In this document: piece by piece, positions 12,444-23,728 of the stretch | Position numbering within the stretch: the first letter of the stretch is position 1 | Layout: every line of letters starts with the position of its first letter | NCBI GenBank assembly: GCA_036362985.1 | Contig: JAYGXS010000003.1 | Span: forward strand, 34,265,510 to 34,329,509 | Source: Ligula intestinalis | Lineage: Eukaryota > Platyhelminthes > Cestoda > Diphyllobothriidea > Diphyllobothriidae | Length of the DNA stretch: 64,000 nucleotides | Reading direction: 5' to 3' | Notes under the pieces: generated by a model | Databases searched by the model: none | Told to the model about the DNA's origin: nothing | Seen by the model: the letters and a program-made list of their open reading frames with translations, nothing else | Made by a program: the position numbers and the translations under genes

Positions 12444-12533
12444 GATTCGATCGCTGGGACAACGCTTTTATTCACCTGATCTTTCGACCTCCGTCGCGGA
12501 TTCTTTATCAGAGACATGAGCAGAAAATAGTAG
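12444..12533 (-). repeat. PLE terminal repeat with decayed hammerhead, left arm of inverted pair
   Basis: On the minus strand this 90-base arm contains CTGATAA (12511-12505), the stem II region AATCCGCGACGGAGG, CGAAAGATC, then GGTGAATAAAAGC and GTCCCAGCGATCGAATC. It matches the PLE terminal sequence at 63205-63270, but the core is mutated (CTGATAA for CTGATGA, AGATC for ACGTC). It forms an inverted repeat with 12545-12634 across only 11 bases. Confidence 0.75.
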
Positions 12534-12544
12534 GCCCGTTTCTG

Positions 12545-12634
12545 CTACTATTTTCTGCCCATGTCTCTGATAAAGAACCCATGACGGAGGTCGAGATATC
12601 AGGCGAATAAAAGTGTTGTCCTAGCGATCGAATC
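12545..12634 (+). repeat. PLE terminal repeat with decayed hammerhead, right arm of inverted pair
   Basis: This is the plus-strand mirror of 12444-12533. It reads CTACTATTTTCTG, then CTCTGATAAAGAACCCATGACGGAGG, CGAGATATC, GGCGAATAAAAGTG and GTCCTAGCGATCGAATC, and runs into a short TTC microsatellite (12634-12647). The conserved GAAAC of the hammerhead has become GAGAT, so this arm is probably inactive. The copy at 63 kb also carries a TTC/GAA tail at the same end, which suggests the tail belongs to the element. Confidence 0.75.
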
Positions 12635-12649
12635 TTCTTCTTCTTCTCA

Positions 12650-14160
12650 CGATGGACTTTCTGGGCCTCCTGATAACACTGTTTACCACCAGCCTACCCG
12701 TTGCCGTGAAGCAAGCTCTGAATCCTCCCAGGTTCTTACACAATGTTATCTAGCAAAAAACCATAGTCTGTTTTACTAAATAACTGGCAAAATTGCGTTT
12801 CTGGCCGAGAGATAGGAATAGCTAAAGCTCATATATCGTTCTGCTTAGAGTTTCTTCACATACACTCTCTACTTATTAGGAGGCCCAAATAATGGGAGTC
12901 AACCTGTCACTTTCATCATCGATGGAGTAGCCTGGCATATAGCGTATGGGCACATAGCTATTTTATTCGTGTAATTGTGATTATAAAGATAGAGTCGACG
13001 TAGTAAAAGTGATGTTTTACCCTATAGACATTGTCGATTAGCGGACACTTCTCCAGCTAGCTAGATGTTTTAGTTAAAAAACGAACCAATACAAGAGCCA
13101 GTAGAAAAATCGACCTAATTCGTTGTCAACAGTGGACTGCACGTTTAATATGCATCGTCGTAATTGTTATGTATGCCAAACAAAAGCTAGTTGTAGGCAT
13201 GGGGGATGAATGTCATAAGCTGAAGCGTTCCAAGTCAGCATAAAGGAGGTCTGAACGCGCGCCCGTGACCTTGACCGTTCGCTAGTCACGTGCGTGTGGT
13301 GTGATATGTAAAACAGTACGGCAGCATACAGTGCAGGAATAACTCCTGGAGTGTGCTTAGCGCTATTTCTACTTCTTCCAGGTTTTTATATAGAAATTCG
13401 CGGAGGTACTAGACTGTTTCGGTGGCTGATACGTTTGTCTATTGTAATGACCCGTCCAGCCTGATGTTGTCTGCAAATTCAAAACTACCCCGATAACATA
13501 ATTAGTGCTAACTGATATTCTACAAGCTTCTCACCCTGACAAACACTCTGTTATTTCATGATATGGTAGGGTTTAACATCTAAAATCCGACGAAGAAGGT
13601 TAATTGTTTGCAGGCCTTCTATAGACCACACATTACAAGAATATGTGTGAAGAGTGGTCGGGGATTGAAGACAATTCTTTATGAAACTACTTGCATGTAG
13701 TCTTTTGATGTCGATTACTTGCATCTAGATTTCGTTCTTTCAATATTTCCCATGGTTTGCCTCTTTGTTACGGTGTCTGATCTGCTTCTTAGAGCTACTC
13801 TTTTATCCGGCCTACTTATCGAGATTTCTTTGTTCTCGCCGAACTGTTTCAAACACTCTGTGTGCCTTTGTGAGCCATCTTCGATTTTTCAACCGCATTC
13901 AAGTACTAATGACTCAAAGTTGTCAATGTTGGATTCAAATTTTTTTTATGTTGTATGAGGAAGTGGGCTTTAAATCCCATGTTTTTCCCTGAAGATTGTC
14001 GATCTAGGTTGCTAGTTTTGTCCAATTTTTTTGTGGCGAGGAATACAAAAGGTAGAAAGAAGAGACAAAGCTTCAAATGATATTTTATCGAAGCTATTAA
14101 CGTTCCAACCTCAGTTTGTTGGAACCCTTGTTTTTTATCCCTTTTGCGATCCCTCCCCCC
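12650..14160. other. Non-coding interval
   Basis: No gene or repeat is recognised. Two overlapping plus-strand frames of 75-79 codons (13719-13992) have a hydrophobic start but no motif. Confidence 0.35.
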
Positions 14161-14165
14161 CTCAA

Positions 14166-14432
14166 AGAGGCAAATTCATCCATGCTTTCCATTTTTTTCG
14201 AGACTGTCTATAACTGTCAAACTCTTATGTGAGTTTTTCCGATTATCAAATGGTTTCTTCGGTGGAAATTTTCGCAACTCCAACGAAAAATTGTCAACAG
14301 GCTTACGCAGGCTTTTTACCCCCAGTAAGCTTCTTGATGGTTGTTTGTCAATAGGATTTCCCGCACCTAGCGTGCCATGGGCATTTCGCCGTGATGTGGA
14401 CGTATCCAGGGCATTTTATCCAGAGAGAAAAA
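14166..14432 (-). CDS. Unassigned coding-like segment, no start codon
   Basis: A minus-strand frame runs from a TAA near 14430 to a TGA near 14168 without an initiator, giving about 85 codons rich in Lys, Arg, Pro and Ser (NPIDKQPSRSLLGVKSLRKP, then NFSLELRKFPPKKPFDNR). The composition is that of a real hydrophilic protein, not a chance frame. A possible continuation in another frame lies just downstream (MDEFASLRGGG). I do not recognise the family. It sits about 500 bases beyond the mariner remnant and could be an exon or the debris of another element. Confidence 0.35.
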
Positions 14433-14508
14433 CTTTAAAGCTGTCAAGCTAAATGCTTTCGGGGATGGGCCGTGTGCATTGAAAGGCGGGGATTAGGAAT
14501 TTTATAGT

Positions 14509-14898
14509 TTGCTTTCTCAATCTGCGAATATGGGTGGAGGTGAGGCGTTAACATTTATAGTTGCCATAGGAGGACGTGGTATAAAGTCTAGAGAAAGAGT
14601 AGACAGTGTCTTATCGTCACGAGCTGGTGATCTGAAAATGAGCGAACTAATGAGGCATGCACACGGGCCTTCGTTGTGCTCATCGAAGCTTACATCACAA
14701 TTGCTAGCGTCTAGACTGGAACTGCGAATCACGATAAACACCTGCTCATGTTCAACTGAGGGGCCAAATGTCCTGCAAGACGCCCGCCACCATCAGGAGA
14801 CTGTGCGGTTGTTTAAAAGGTTGACACGTGCAGCAAGAGTTACACCACAGGAGCAGGGTGGTTGTTGGAGAGGGAATAAATACGTACAGTTTTTATAA
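14509..14898 (+). CDS. Unassigned 129-codon open frame
   Basis: This is an uninterrupted frame of 129 codons, MLSQSANMGGGEALTF onward, with mixed composition. The opposite strand is also open here (14741-14517), so one of the two is a shadow. No domain is recognised and no splice support is evident. Confidence 0.2.
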   Translation: MLSQSANMGGGEALTFIVAIGGRGIKSRERVDSVLSSRAGDLKMSELMRHAHGPSLCSSKLTSQLLASRLELRITINTCSCSTEGPNVLQDARHHQETVRLFKRLTRAARVTPQEQGGCWRGNKYVQFL

Positions 14899-14937
14899 CG
14901 AAATAAAACGTTTGTTTAAAGACTTAAAATTTATATT

Positions 14938-15880
14938 TTACTCCAAGCATAGTCCAATGGCAATTATAACCTTTTTCAAGTCTTTCCGGTCACAAGTGAA
15001 AAGAAAAACTATTGATATTTTGAAGCGATCCGTTGATTGATCTCAGCAAGGCCATATTACACCCACAAAACTATTTGATAACAGGAGGGAGCAGCGCCTG
15101 TAGAAAACACCAGCTGAGATAGGACCTGCCAGTGAAGTGCTTCCGACGTTTCCTCCACCTACTGTGCAGTATGCGGTCTAGCCTTGTCATTTTGCGAGAT
15201 TTTCTTATCGTTAGATCCATAATCGTTATCCATTAGATTCTTGCCTTGTGCTCAATACTTGACTGAAAGTTGGCTACATTTACTCATAGTATATAATTCA
15301 TGTGTTGGTTCCATCAGATATACGGCATAACTTTGTTCCCATGTTTTTTCTGTTTTGGTGTAAAGTTTAGTGATTGGCCTGACGTCTTCCAAGCTTTTTT
15401 GCGTTAGGGATTATCGCAACATCTAAATTTTCACAAATTCTTACAAAATTTCGCGCATTCTTTAGGCCATTCTTGTAGTCTTTCAAGGCGATTCATGCAG
15501 CACAAAAATTTGCTGTCTGTGAACCATTCCCTATGCATGTAACTGTTGTCCACAGTGGATATATTAGCTTCTAGTACCTCTCACATCGGTTTAGGTATTA
15601 AGCATGGATCGTGATCGATTGACTTTTCGCATTTTTCATTTTCCAATTTTTTCTCGCTACTCTTAACTTTCCATATCTTTTGAAGCCGATATAACCACTT
15701 TTCAGTCTCAAAACTGTTGCTTCTTTCACAGAGCGCATCTTCAATGAACTTTTCCTCACGTAGCCGATTACTTTCAGTAGCGTTTTTGTAGAGGAAACTA
15801 ACAATAAATCCTGCCTGAAAATTCTTATTTTTGGCACGAAATTGCCCATCTGTACAACAGAGACATTGGTATGAAGTTTT
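14938..15880 (-). pseudogene. Decayed mariner-type transposase
   Basis: Conceptual translation of the minus strand, switching frame where needed, follows the layout of a mariner transposase of about 345 residues. The N-terminal helix-turn-helix region resembles NATESNRL..., then EDALCERS and LENEKCEKSI (about 15800-15615). Next comes NRLERLQEW (about 15470), then the catalytic block QNDKARPHTAQ (about 15209-15165; family consensus HDNARPHxA), then a W-VL-...-APSCY block where the third catalytic aspartate of the APSDY motif is replaced by Cys. The end is KKVIIAIG-CLE and a stop at 14938-14940, like the family's RWxKVIxxxGxYF end. In-frame stops (TGA near 15582, TAG near 15162 and others) and frameshifts show it is dead. 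Terminal inverted repeats were not located. Confidence 0.7.
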
Positions 15881-16379
15881 CAACCGAAATCTAAATAGAA
15901 CAGTTTTCACGTACTAGATAATATATGAGGTGGCCATTGTAGTTATCTGAAAGCAACACCTGGTAAAACCTTTAAAAAACTACACATATTAAATCGCTTA
16001 CGTGATTGTTTCCCATGCTTTGAACGTATGCATATGACAGCAGGGGCTCTAGAGAAACTTTCGAACGAACAAAATATTAGCTATACTGTTAGCAGAACGG
16101 CTACAAAATACGGCCGAGGACAAAAAACTAAATGTCGGTTTGAGGTAAAGCCATTCAGGGTGTGTTTTATTGAAAGGGGAATTGGGTGTGTTGGAGCATT
16201 CGCAAGCACCTCCACTAGGCACCTGAGTCAATACATTATCATTGTACAAGCCACAGCAAAGGCATGGAGTTCAGTTTCTCCTATTGTTTTGTTCGAAATA
16301 AACCAAACCATTTTAATTTATAACAACATTAACAAGATGAAATTTCAAGAAGCAAAGGAGGAAAGTTGGGGGACCCACT

Positions 16380-17300
16380 GATGAGCCGGACCCCTCGCGA
16401 CTGTGTTAGGCAGTGGCAGAATACCGGCAAAACATGTCTGGGCCTTTTGGCTAGTAGCTGGGCCGCTAGTATGGTAAGTTACAACATCAATATAAACCAA
16501 CTCATGTACACTTTACTGGTCACTGCTGGCACTTAACATTCGGTCGCGATTGAAACTCTCCCTGTATTATATCGCATGCGCCGTTCTAAAGCCGGAAATG
16601 CCCTTGTGAAAACTAGTCCCACTTGGACTCCTCTAAATACAGTGATTATAAATTGCGCCTTTCCCTTGTGGACTCAGATGAACATGACACCTAAGCTGTT
16701 TAATCTCCAAACCTGACAGAACGGCCAAGCTGAGCTGGTGATTAATATTTTTACTTCAGTCCGCCCCCTGATTAAGACTGGATTGGTGCGCTCACCCCCT
16801 CCCCACAGTGGATAGGCCCCACCCCCAGCCTATTATATTTGGTCCCCTCTGTCCTGCCATCCATTTAATTCCCCTGCCGCCCCTCCCCCCACACACACGT
16901 CCCTACGATTACACGACTGCTAATAATTATCAGGAGTCAATTCATTCACACCTTTTGTGAGAATGAATTGGGGATGCGGCATGAGCCGCGTTCACACGCC
17001 CGTCAGCCCTGCCTGATTTGCGTTTTCCTTTCTGTCCACTCTTGACATTGGGTTCGTTGTGGCCTCGACATATGACGTTGTTCGGTCGCATGACAGTCCG
17101 GCGTCTTGGTTTCCTATAATTCAATCTACTCAACCTGGTTGGGAGGGGTCTCTGTCGGCCGAAAATCAAAGGAAACAAGCTAAAATTCCGCGTAGGGGGC
17201 GGGAAGGGAGACAAAATGAAACTCCGTGAAGTAGGCCGCAAGCCCTTTGATGATTCAAGAGTATTAACGGACCTTGGATGTTTGCACATGGTCTTCTTCA
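16380..17300. other. C-rich repeat-like block
   Basis: The region 16790-16900 is strongly C-rich on the plus strand. The segment at 16940-16965 (CATTCACACCTTTTGTGAG) resembles CATTCACACAATTTGTGAG at about 42150. This suggests a dispersed GC-rich repeat with copies at 16.8-17.3 and 41.7-42.2 kb. Open frames on the minus strand here (119 codons, 17301-16942) have no recognised domain. Confidence 0.35.
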
Positions 17301-17801
17301 AAAGAGCGCCTTTAGGGGGTTGTTGAGGCGGATGATGTAAAGGTCGGTTAAATCTACGCTTCTCTTTCGTGTGCCATATTAACTGGGTCTGTCTATTTCA
17401 GCGTCGATCGAGAACTGTGGATGATCAAATAAACCAGAAGTTATTACAGCAATCCCTCTTGTCCTTAGGCATAACACACATCGAGTGGCAAATGCTAATT
17501 TCCATCCCTTAATCCAGATAGGTTGCTGCACCCAGCTGTTATGTAACTAAAAACTCCCAATCGCAATCACAAACCCCGGTTTGTAATCAAAAAGATATTT
17601 CCTTGCTAACTGGCAGCTTGATTCGGTTTTAAGTCCCCAGATATTCCAGAATAGGGGGACCGAGGACAGAGGTACATATTGAGGCAAATGTTCGCATACC
17701 AGGAACGTGCATATCTTCAGCAGAAGTTTCATCGAACACCGGATTCATGTCTTGTCAACACGCCAGAACTAGCCACCCCATTGGCAGCTGTTTTCCCCTC
17801 T

Positions 17802-17835
17802 CTGATGATGGACTCCTGCAGGAGCCCGAAAGCTC
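17802..17835 (+). ncRNA. Hammerhead ribozyme motif with intact core
   Basis: Reading: CTGATGA (17802-17808), an extra T, stem II GGACTCC/GGAGCCC with a TGCA loop and one mismatch (17810-17827), GAA (17828-17830), the palindrome AGCT as stem III, and C17835, the predicted cleavage nucleotide. Stem I begins TCT (17799-17801) with AGA (17836-17838), followed by an internal loop and TTTT/AAAA pairing, matching type I architecture. The downstream GACCAATAAAAT is like the other copies. No PLE coding fragment is recognised immediately upstream, so this may be a solo terminal repeat. It is one of the two best-preserved hammerheads in the window. Confidence 0.82.
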
Positions 17836-18247
17836 AGACCAATAAAATCAAGATTCCAATGTTCGATAAACCTTCTTCTCCTCAAGAGGTACATATGGCG
17901 GACTGATGTTATGTATTTGCGTCACTGGCATAACTTTCCGCTTTCTCGCACATGCTTCTGAGGTAAAGGCAGTCAAAGAAGGGACGAACATGTCCTGTAA
18001 CTCAACCTGTGAACGGAGTTAATAGTCACGACAGGGCAACGGCCTGTGACTCGGGTGTTCGGCTGTACCAACAAAAATTTGAATCCGAGCCTGTCACGGA
18101 TATTCAGGTACAAATACTCATTCTAGTTTCCCTTGTCTTTTTAGATGCTACTTTCAGTATATATGCGCGGTGGCCCTGCTACTGCCTTTGACGCGGTGGT
18201 CGGATGGAGTTTTAAGCATGTCTTGTAACCCGATTGGCAAAGACAAT

Positions 18248-18433
18248 TTAAGAAAAGACATCCTGAGGTGTAGATCTGCAGATAAGTAAAAATTGGCTTG
18301 AGGACGCTTTTTTATTATGGTATCTCAGCATTTCAAGGGGTTCATTCGTTTCATTCAACACTGATGCAGTCATTAGACATGGCTGAAAGCCATTACCTCC
18401 TTGCGGAAGATATATCTGTTGCTTAATCTCCAC
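18248..18433 (-). CDS. Exon-like open frame, unassigned
   Basis: A 61-codon frame starting at a GTG, not an ATG, reads QQIYLPQGGNGFQPCLM and ends ...STPQDVFS. A possible acceptor (AAGCAACAG) precedes QIYLPQGG. The composition is protein-like but there is no domain match I can name. Confidence 0.18.
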   Translation of the reverse strand: MEIKQQIYLPQGGNGFQPCLMTASVLNETNEPLEMLRYHNKKASSSQFLLICRSTPQDVFS

Positions 18434-21070
18434 TTAAATGGAGTGCTTCACTGACATTCTGAGATTCCACAGGACGCTGGGTATGATGTGTGCTAAAAGA
18501 AGGAGACACCATACGTGCATCGTACTCAAAACTTTATGCTCCAGAAACGAAATTTTGGGCGATGAAAGCATCCCTAAAAGCGACACACTTCCGACACGAC
18601 CCTCTTTTGCGGGTACTGCGCTGAGAGCACAGCGAATGACATCAACCGTCCCAGACTACCCTAATTGCTAAGTAGCATCTCGGAATTTGTCCCTCGGGAA
18701 GCGATAGCAATGGAACACTTATTTCCAATGAAACCCCACTTCCAGAGAGGCTCGCAGGCAGAAAATGTTGGATGCAGACTTTTATTGGTTTATTCTGCCT
18801 TCATTCAGCCAGTCATAAGCCTAACTACCAACTGTGACCAGAAACGAAAATATGCGCTCGACTGCAGTGCAGATAGTTCACAGAATGGGCTTAGCAGAAG
18901 AACTTGCTGGAATCGAGGTGTCTCATTGTCTCGCCAACTATCATCCTCTGTTATATCGGATAGTCATTCGAGCAGGAATAGGCGTACTCTGGTCTATGGG
19001 GTTCCGGAAGCAAACAACCTCCGTTTGGATGGAAAAGGTCAACCAACCAGCAGGCCGATGAGGGCCAAATTATTGCTTCAAAGACAAGCGCCAGCAGTCC
19101 ATACGGGGAGATTGACTGAGTCTGTTTCGGGTATTATTCCGTATTAATCTACCAGCGGCTTCTGTCGTTCATCTTCTCTGCAGTAATAACTTGTTCGGCT
19201 TCGGCCTGCTAGTTGTTTGCCTGTACAACTACTTAGCGTGATAGACTTTTTATACGCCACTCCTAAATTGAAGCCCTTCGGCTCTGCGCCCAATAGAGAA
19301 CGGCTCTCTAGAAGTTCAGTCACAAAGCAACGGTTGGCCACTGCTTAAAAAAGTGGACCGACGGCCTGTACGTAAGATTTGTTTTCACACTGTAACAAGC
19401 CATTGTCTATGTGGTGCAGAATCCTCGGCGGCATGACGGGAAGCATAATGAGTGAAGGCCGTCAGATTCCATGGACAAAAACACCAACAACGAGAACAAC
19501 AACTGCTAGTATTCAATGTAGTCTGACTAGTTCAGCTAGCTTTGTGCACACGATGTCGGAGATAGCACTCGATATAGAATGCAGACAACTTATCACTCCG
19601 GCGCCTTGTTTCCACGCCTTCCCTATTAGAGCCTTTTTTTAAGTTGGACCTGTTAACTGTAGGGCTAATCAAGACCCGGATTCTGGTAGGCAATAGTAGA
19701 TGGCTAACCAGCGTTTAACCGGCCTGCAGAGCATCTGATGTTTCTGAGTACATTTTAGTCGAATCGATGAGTTGTACATAGGCATGTGACAGATAGGGCC
19801 TTTATATTCTAAACTAACTTGCGGCATTACACGTTTCCAAGTGTATTGAACACCAAATTCAGCTGCTGGCTCGGAGTCTCCACAAGTGCTGGTTGCCCGA
19901 GGGGACTATTAACTGTTCACGCAGGCACAGTGTTCCTAAACTTCAGTGGGTTGCCCAAATACGCCCAGAGGGTAGATTCTACTTACCAAGTGTATGAACA
20001 GAATACGAAAATTTGTGTTACGTTCGATTCAGAAGGCTCTAACTCCAAAGGTTACCTGTGTTGGAATGACAAGGGCAGCAGATAATCGCCGGTTAATGCA
20101 ATGCTTTCAGAGACGGTCGCAAGCTGGATTAGACCGTTCTTGTCTCTGTCGTCTTTTTGGAACGAGCTTTAAACGAATTCATATAAAGTGGCTACTACCT
20201 AACCCGAGAATGATTATCATGCAGGCAATATTCGTCTTCTCGATGCAATTTTCTTGTCATGAGTTCTGTCTACGACTGAAACGAAAATGAAAACAATCTC
20301 CTGAAAATGCAGGCTGATTACTTACATTCCCCTGTTAATATAAAGAATACTACCTGAATCCTTATTTGAGACCACTTACTCCAAGACCCATTAAGGCTTT
20401 TACCCCTTTAGTTTAACTGTCTATCGAATTGCCATTGCATTCTGATGGCAACAGAGACCTCAGGCTAATTACGACAACTCATATGCCAGCTACGTGGATT
20501 GGATTTTGGACAGTGCGACTGCGTATGAGGTCTGATTTTGCCAAGTTAACACATCTGGACACCACGACCTCCATTTTCGGTAAGCGCGACATGCACCAAG
20601 TTGTCTGATAGTGCCTGTACGAAAGCCACCGTCTGCCTGTTATTTCGGTCAACGGGCAACTCAAGATGAGGGTCTAATCTCAAGTTCGGGAATCCTTTGC
20701 GATGGTAGGTAAATCTTACGCATAGCAAACACTTTTTATAAGTAAGCTGGAAGTATTTCTTGCCGGGAGTTTCTTCGTTAGCCTCTTGTTGATGCAAGGG
20801 CTTTTGTTGGAATCAAAGTGGCACATTTGAACTTGGGGGATCCGGTGTTTGGCTTCATTTTGTCTAAATAAACAGAAGACTAACTTAAGCGTCTGGAAAG
20901 CTGTAAAAAGTTTGAACGCATTTTCTTTTCATTTGTTGCTCATTGGTTAGAAAGCCTCACACGACGGCTTACCTTCACCCCTCCCCTAAACACAGGAGGA
21001 GGAAAACAGGAAGCGCCGCAATGCACGCGCTTATTTCCAGGGAAATAGCGTTCAGTGTATAGGTATAATT
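18434..21070. other. Interval with several short open frames, none assignable
   Basis: Plus-strand frames at 18665-19147 (160 codons) and 19819-20085 (88 codons, ending GYLCWNDKGSR), and minus-strand frames at 19341-19144 and 20797-20546, are the largest. None shows a domain that I recognise or clear splice signals. I see no transposon motif or tandem repeat. Confidence 0.3.
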
Positions 21071-21074
21071 TTGG

Positions 21075-21235
21075 TTCAGTTTAATATTAGGTTTAAGGTA
21101 AGGGTGAAGATTGGCGTTAAAGTAAGTTAGGACCAAGTTTAGAGTTAAAGCTAGAGCTATTGCTAACCAAATTATTAGCATTTACCGTAGCTTAGGGTTA
21201 AGACTAGGACTACCGATTAGGTTTTTGTGGGGTCT
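21075..21235. repeat. Degenerate TTAGGG-like tract
   Basis: Words such as TTAGGTTTAAGG, GTAAGGGTG and TAGGGTTAAG recur imperfectly on the plus strand, the orientation opposite to the tract at 7.6 kb. These look like heavily mutated telomere-type or simple repeats. Confidence 0.4.
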
Positions 21236-21334
21236 AAGTTGTGGGTGTATTCGAATCACCACAATCACCAGGTCAAATTCCAGGTTAGAGGTTAAAGACA
21301 AGAGTCACCCGAATGAAGGATTTATTTTTGTCTT

Positions 21335-22060
21335 AGGCAGCAGTGGCCACTGGCGAAGCCAGGGCTAGTACTGACTGTGTCCAGCCAAGTCTGAGATAGA
21401 ATGAGACTGTGGTGGTAGTTGCTTAAGTAGGATTCAGTATCAGTATCAGTATATTTAGGGTACGTAGGAAAAATTCCTTTGAGTGCCCTATTTGTACATA
21501 TGTGCAGTGGTAGCAAAAAATTCGTTGCTCAGACTGTTGGCGAGGCCAGGTGTCCTGTGTCATAGGATGAAAATAGGAGCAGACAGCGAAAAAACTCCTC
21601 AGGGATTTTTAGGAGAAGAACTGTCGTCCTTGTGGGGGTAATGCGTGGGATTTAGGAGAAAAAAGGGGGTTCCCACTTGGGTAGGGGCATTGCAAAGGTT
21701 CCCAGGATCATCACCGTGTGGAAGCAACGTCCTGATTCTTACTTGCTGATTGCAGAGTCCGCCAACGGAACTGGAAAAACAGAGGCATCCGTCCAGATCG
21801 TCGACAGTCCGCTTTGTGGAGCAGGTTCAAGTGTCCTCCAATTGCTGCGTGTGATATTACCCGAGGGGTGTCGTTTCTGGTGGCGAAGTGTTGATGAAGA
21901 AAAGGGGCGTTTTCAAATGGCGCTTGGGCAGCGGCGTCTACCTGGACGCACGTGCGTGTGTCCGAATGGAAATCGGCCAAGTGTCTGCAGGTCAGCACTG
22001 CCTGAGATAGTAGGTGACCTTGAGGCAGTTGGATGCGAACAAGGGAGCCGGAGAGCATTT
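21335..22060 (-). repeat. Dispersed repeat, copy 2 (inverted relative to 11455-11905)
   Basis: The block at 21339-21440 is the reverse complement of 11612-11710, and 21946-21985 is the reverse complement of about 11460-11495. The intervening part is longer here than in copy 1. On the minus strand the shared frame reads HLADFHSDTRTCVQ. The nature of the element is unknown to me. Confidence 0.55.
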
Positions 22061-22139
22061 TTGGGAGCTTGCTACAGGTTTACGTTGGGGCGACTGTTAC
22101 GATTAGAACATGAGAACACTGACCCTTCTTGGAATTAAG

Positions 22140-23160
22140 CATAGGGCCACCTTTCGTACTTGGGCGGGCCGATCTTAATTCCTGTCCTGTTTAGGTTAAG
22201 TAAACTTTACCAAGAGTCCAAAAATTGTGTTCTACGTAGACTTGGTTGTCTGTAAAAGCCTAGTCGAAGACATTTAAGCATAACTAGCTATCTCGGAAGT
22301 TTTGTTTTCCGAAATATAACCAAAACCCCAGGACTGAAACACCGAAAAGAGTAGTTGAAAACATTGTATCTACAGGCTTCTCTGCACGCCTACGTTTTTC
22401 AGTGCTGTCAAAAGTGAAGTTCACCGGTTCCGCTACTAAGAGTTGCATTAGTAAAACATAATGACTAGGACGTACTATAGTATTATAGACGTCTTTCTAA
22501 AATATTACGCAAATATGGGATTGGGAAAGTTACAGGACGAATGATTCTGCGGTCCGTTCCCATTGACGTCACTAACAATTTTGCCTTTTTCTACAGACCC
22601 CGACACTGTTCAACCGTAATAGGGTTGTATGCATAATAGTAGTTAGTTATTTCATGGTTTGAATTCATTGTTTACTCAGTTCATAACTCCGTGACATTCA
22701 TGCCTATGTTGCTTTCGATTTATCGTTTGATCCAACACGTAGCAACTCATCCATACGTAACGGTGTGATTACAGTTCTCATTAATCCCACCCCACCCCCA
22801 CCCTTTAGTAATTCCTATTATTATGCTTTTCTGACCTCTCATTAGTACATTCGCCGGCTCCTGCTATAAGTGTGCGTGACCTAAAAAGAAGTGGACTTCA
22901 GCTATCTGAATGCATGTACATAAGACTGCAAGCGCCTCGGTGGAAGATATAGCTGATTTCCTAAAATAAAGCTCGTTTACCAGTGAGTCACCCAAAATGT
23001 AGGTTTCGTGGATTCGCATAATCTAAAATGCTTAGTTGTCTGTTTTCGGGTCCTGGCCAAGGGAGGGATTATAATCCACATGAAAGTGTGTAATATTATG
23101 GTCTGAAAAATACTTACACCTACCCGCTTGGTTTCACAACGGCAGTCGAATACCCGCCAT
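22140..23160. other. Non-coding interval
   Basis: No gene, array or transposon domain is recognised. A short C-rich run (CCCACCCCACCCCCACCC) at 22785-22803 is the only notable simple sequence. Confidence 0.4.
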
Positions 23161-23590
23161 GACAACACCGACATACTTCTTGATGAACTTTCACAAACCG
23201 CAAATGGAACTCCGTTGTCCCGCTTCGCCTTCGGCCTCATTTCTTGGCCCCTGACAACAGCTGTAGTAGCATAGTAGCATAGTGCCTAGTAGCATAGGCA
23301 GTATAGGTAAAGGCGGATCAAGACACGCAAGTTCCGTTAGTGGTCGGCGAACGTTCAGCAACTAGTATCAACATTTCCCGACCTAACCATGTAAGACAAA
23401 GAGCTCGTGGCTCAATGGTTAGGTTGTCAGACTCTAATTAAAGGGTCCCGAGTTCGAGGCCGGGGTGATGCTCCACTTGGGTCCGGGTATGACTGACTGA
23501 CGACGGCTGGTAAGCCAGCAATGGTCATTCCAGTCCCCCTTTGTCTTTGCCGGCATACACCCGACACCACACCCAACGTCCTGACATTAG
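23160..23590 (+). repeat. Composite SINE-like repeat, copy A
   Basis: It has two parts. The left part of about 130 bases (AACTTTCAC...CGGAACT..., then CTGACAACAGCTGTAGTAGC) recurs at 27720 and 28318. The right part starts with a tRNA-like promoter region at 23401: an A-box-like TGGCTCAATGGTTAGG (23408-23423) and a B-box-like GAGTTCGAGGC (23450-23460). It then runs into a tail with GGGTATGACTGACTGACGACGGC and CATTCCAGTC...CTTTGTCTTTGCCGGCA. The tRNA-like part lacks a closing acceptor stem, so it is a tRNA-derived SINE, not a tRNA gene. A small tandem of TAGTAGCATA lies at 23268-23300. Confidence 0.7.
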
Positions 23591-23728
23591 GTATAAATAA
23601 TTCCTATGCTAAGCCATTTTGGCCCTGCCGAATTCACAGTTTGTTGTAGGTCATTAACTATCGCTTTTCTTTTAGTCCCCAAATCAAACTTCTTTGTTAG
23701 CTGAGTTGTAATGCAAATATGAATATTG

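Noticed and set aside
16378..16420. CTGATGAG at 16379 as a hammerhead
   Set aside because: No GAAA box follows a paired stem II.
23401..23475. A functional tRNA gene
   Set aside because: A and B boxes are present but the acceptor stem does not close, and the same head is followed by a conserved SINE-type tail in other copies.
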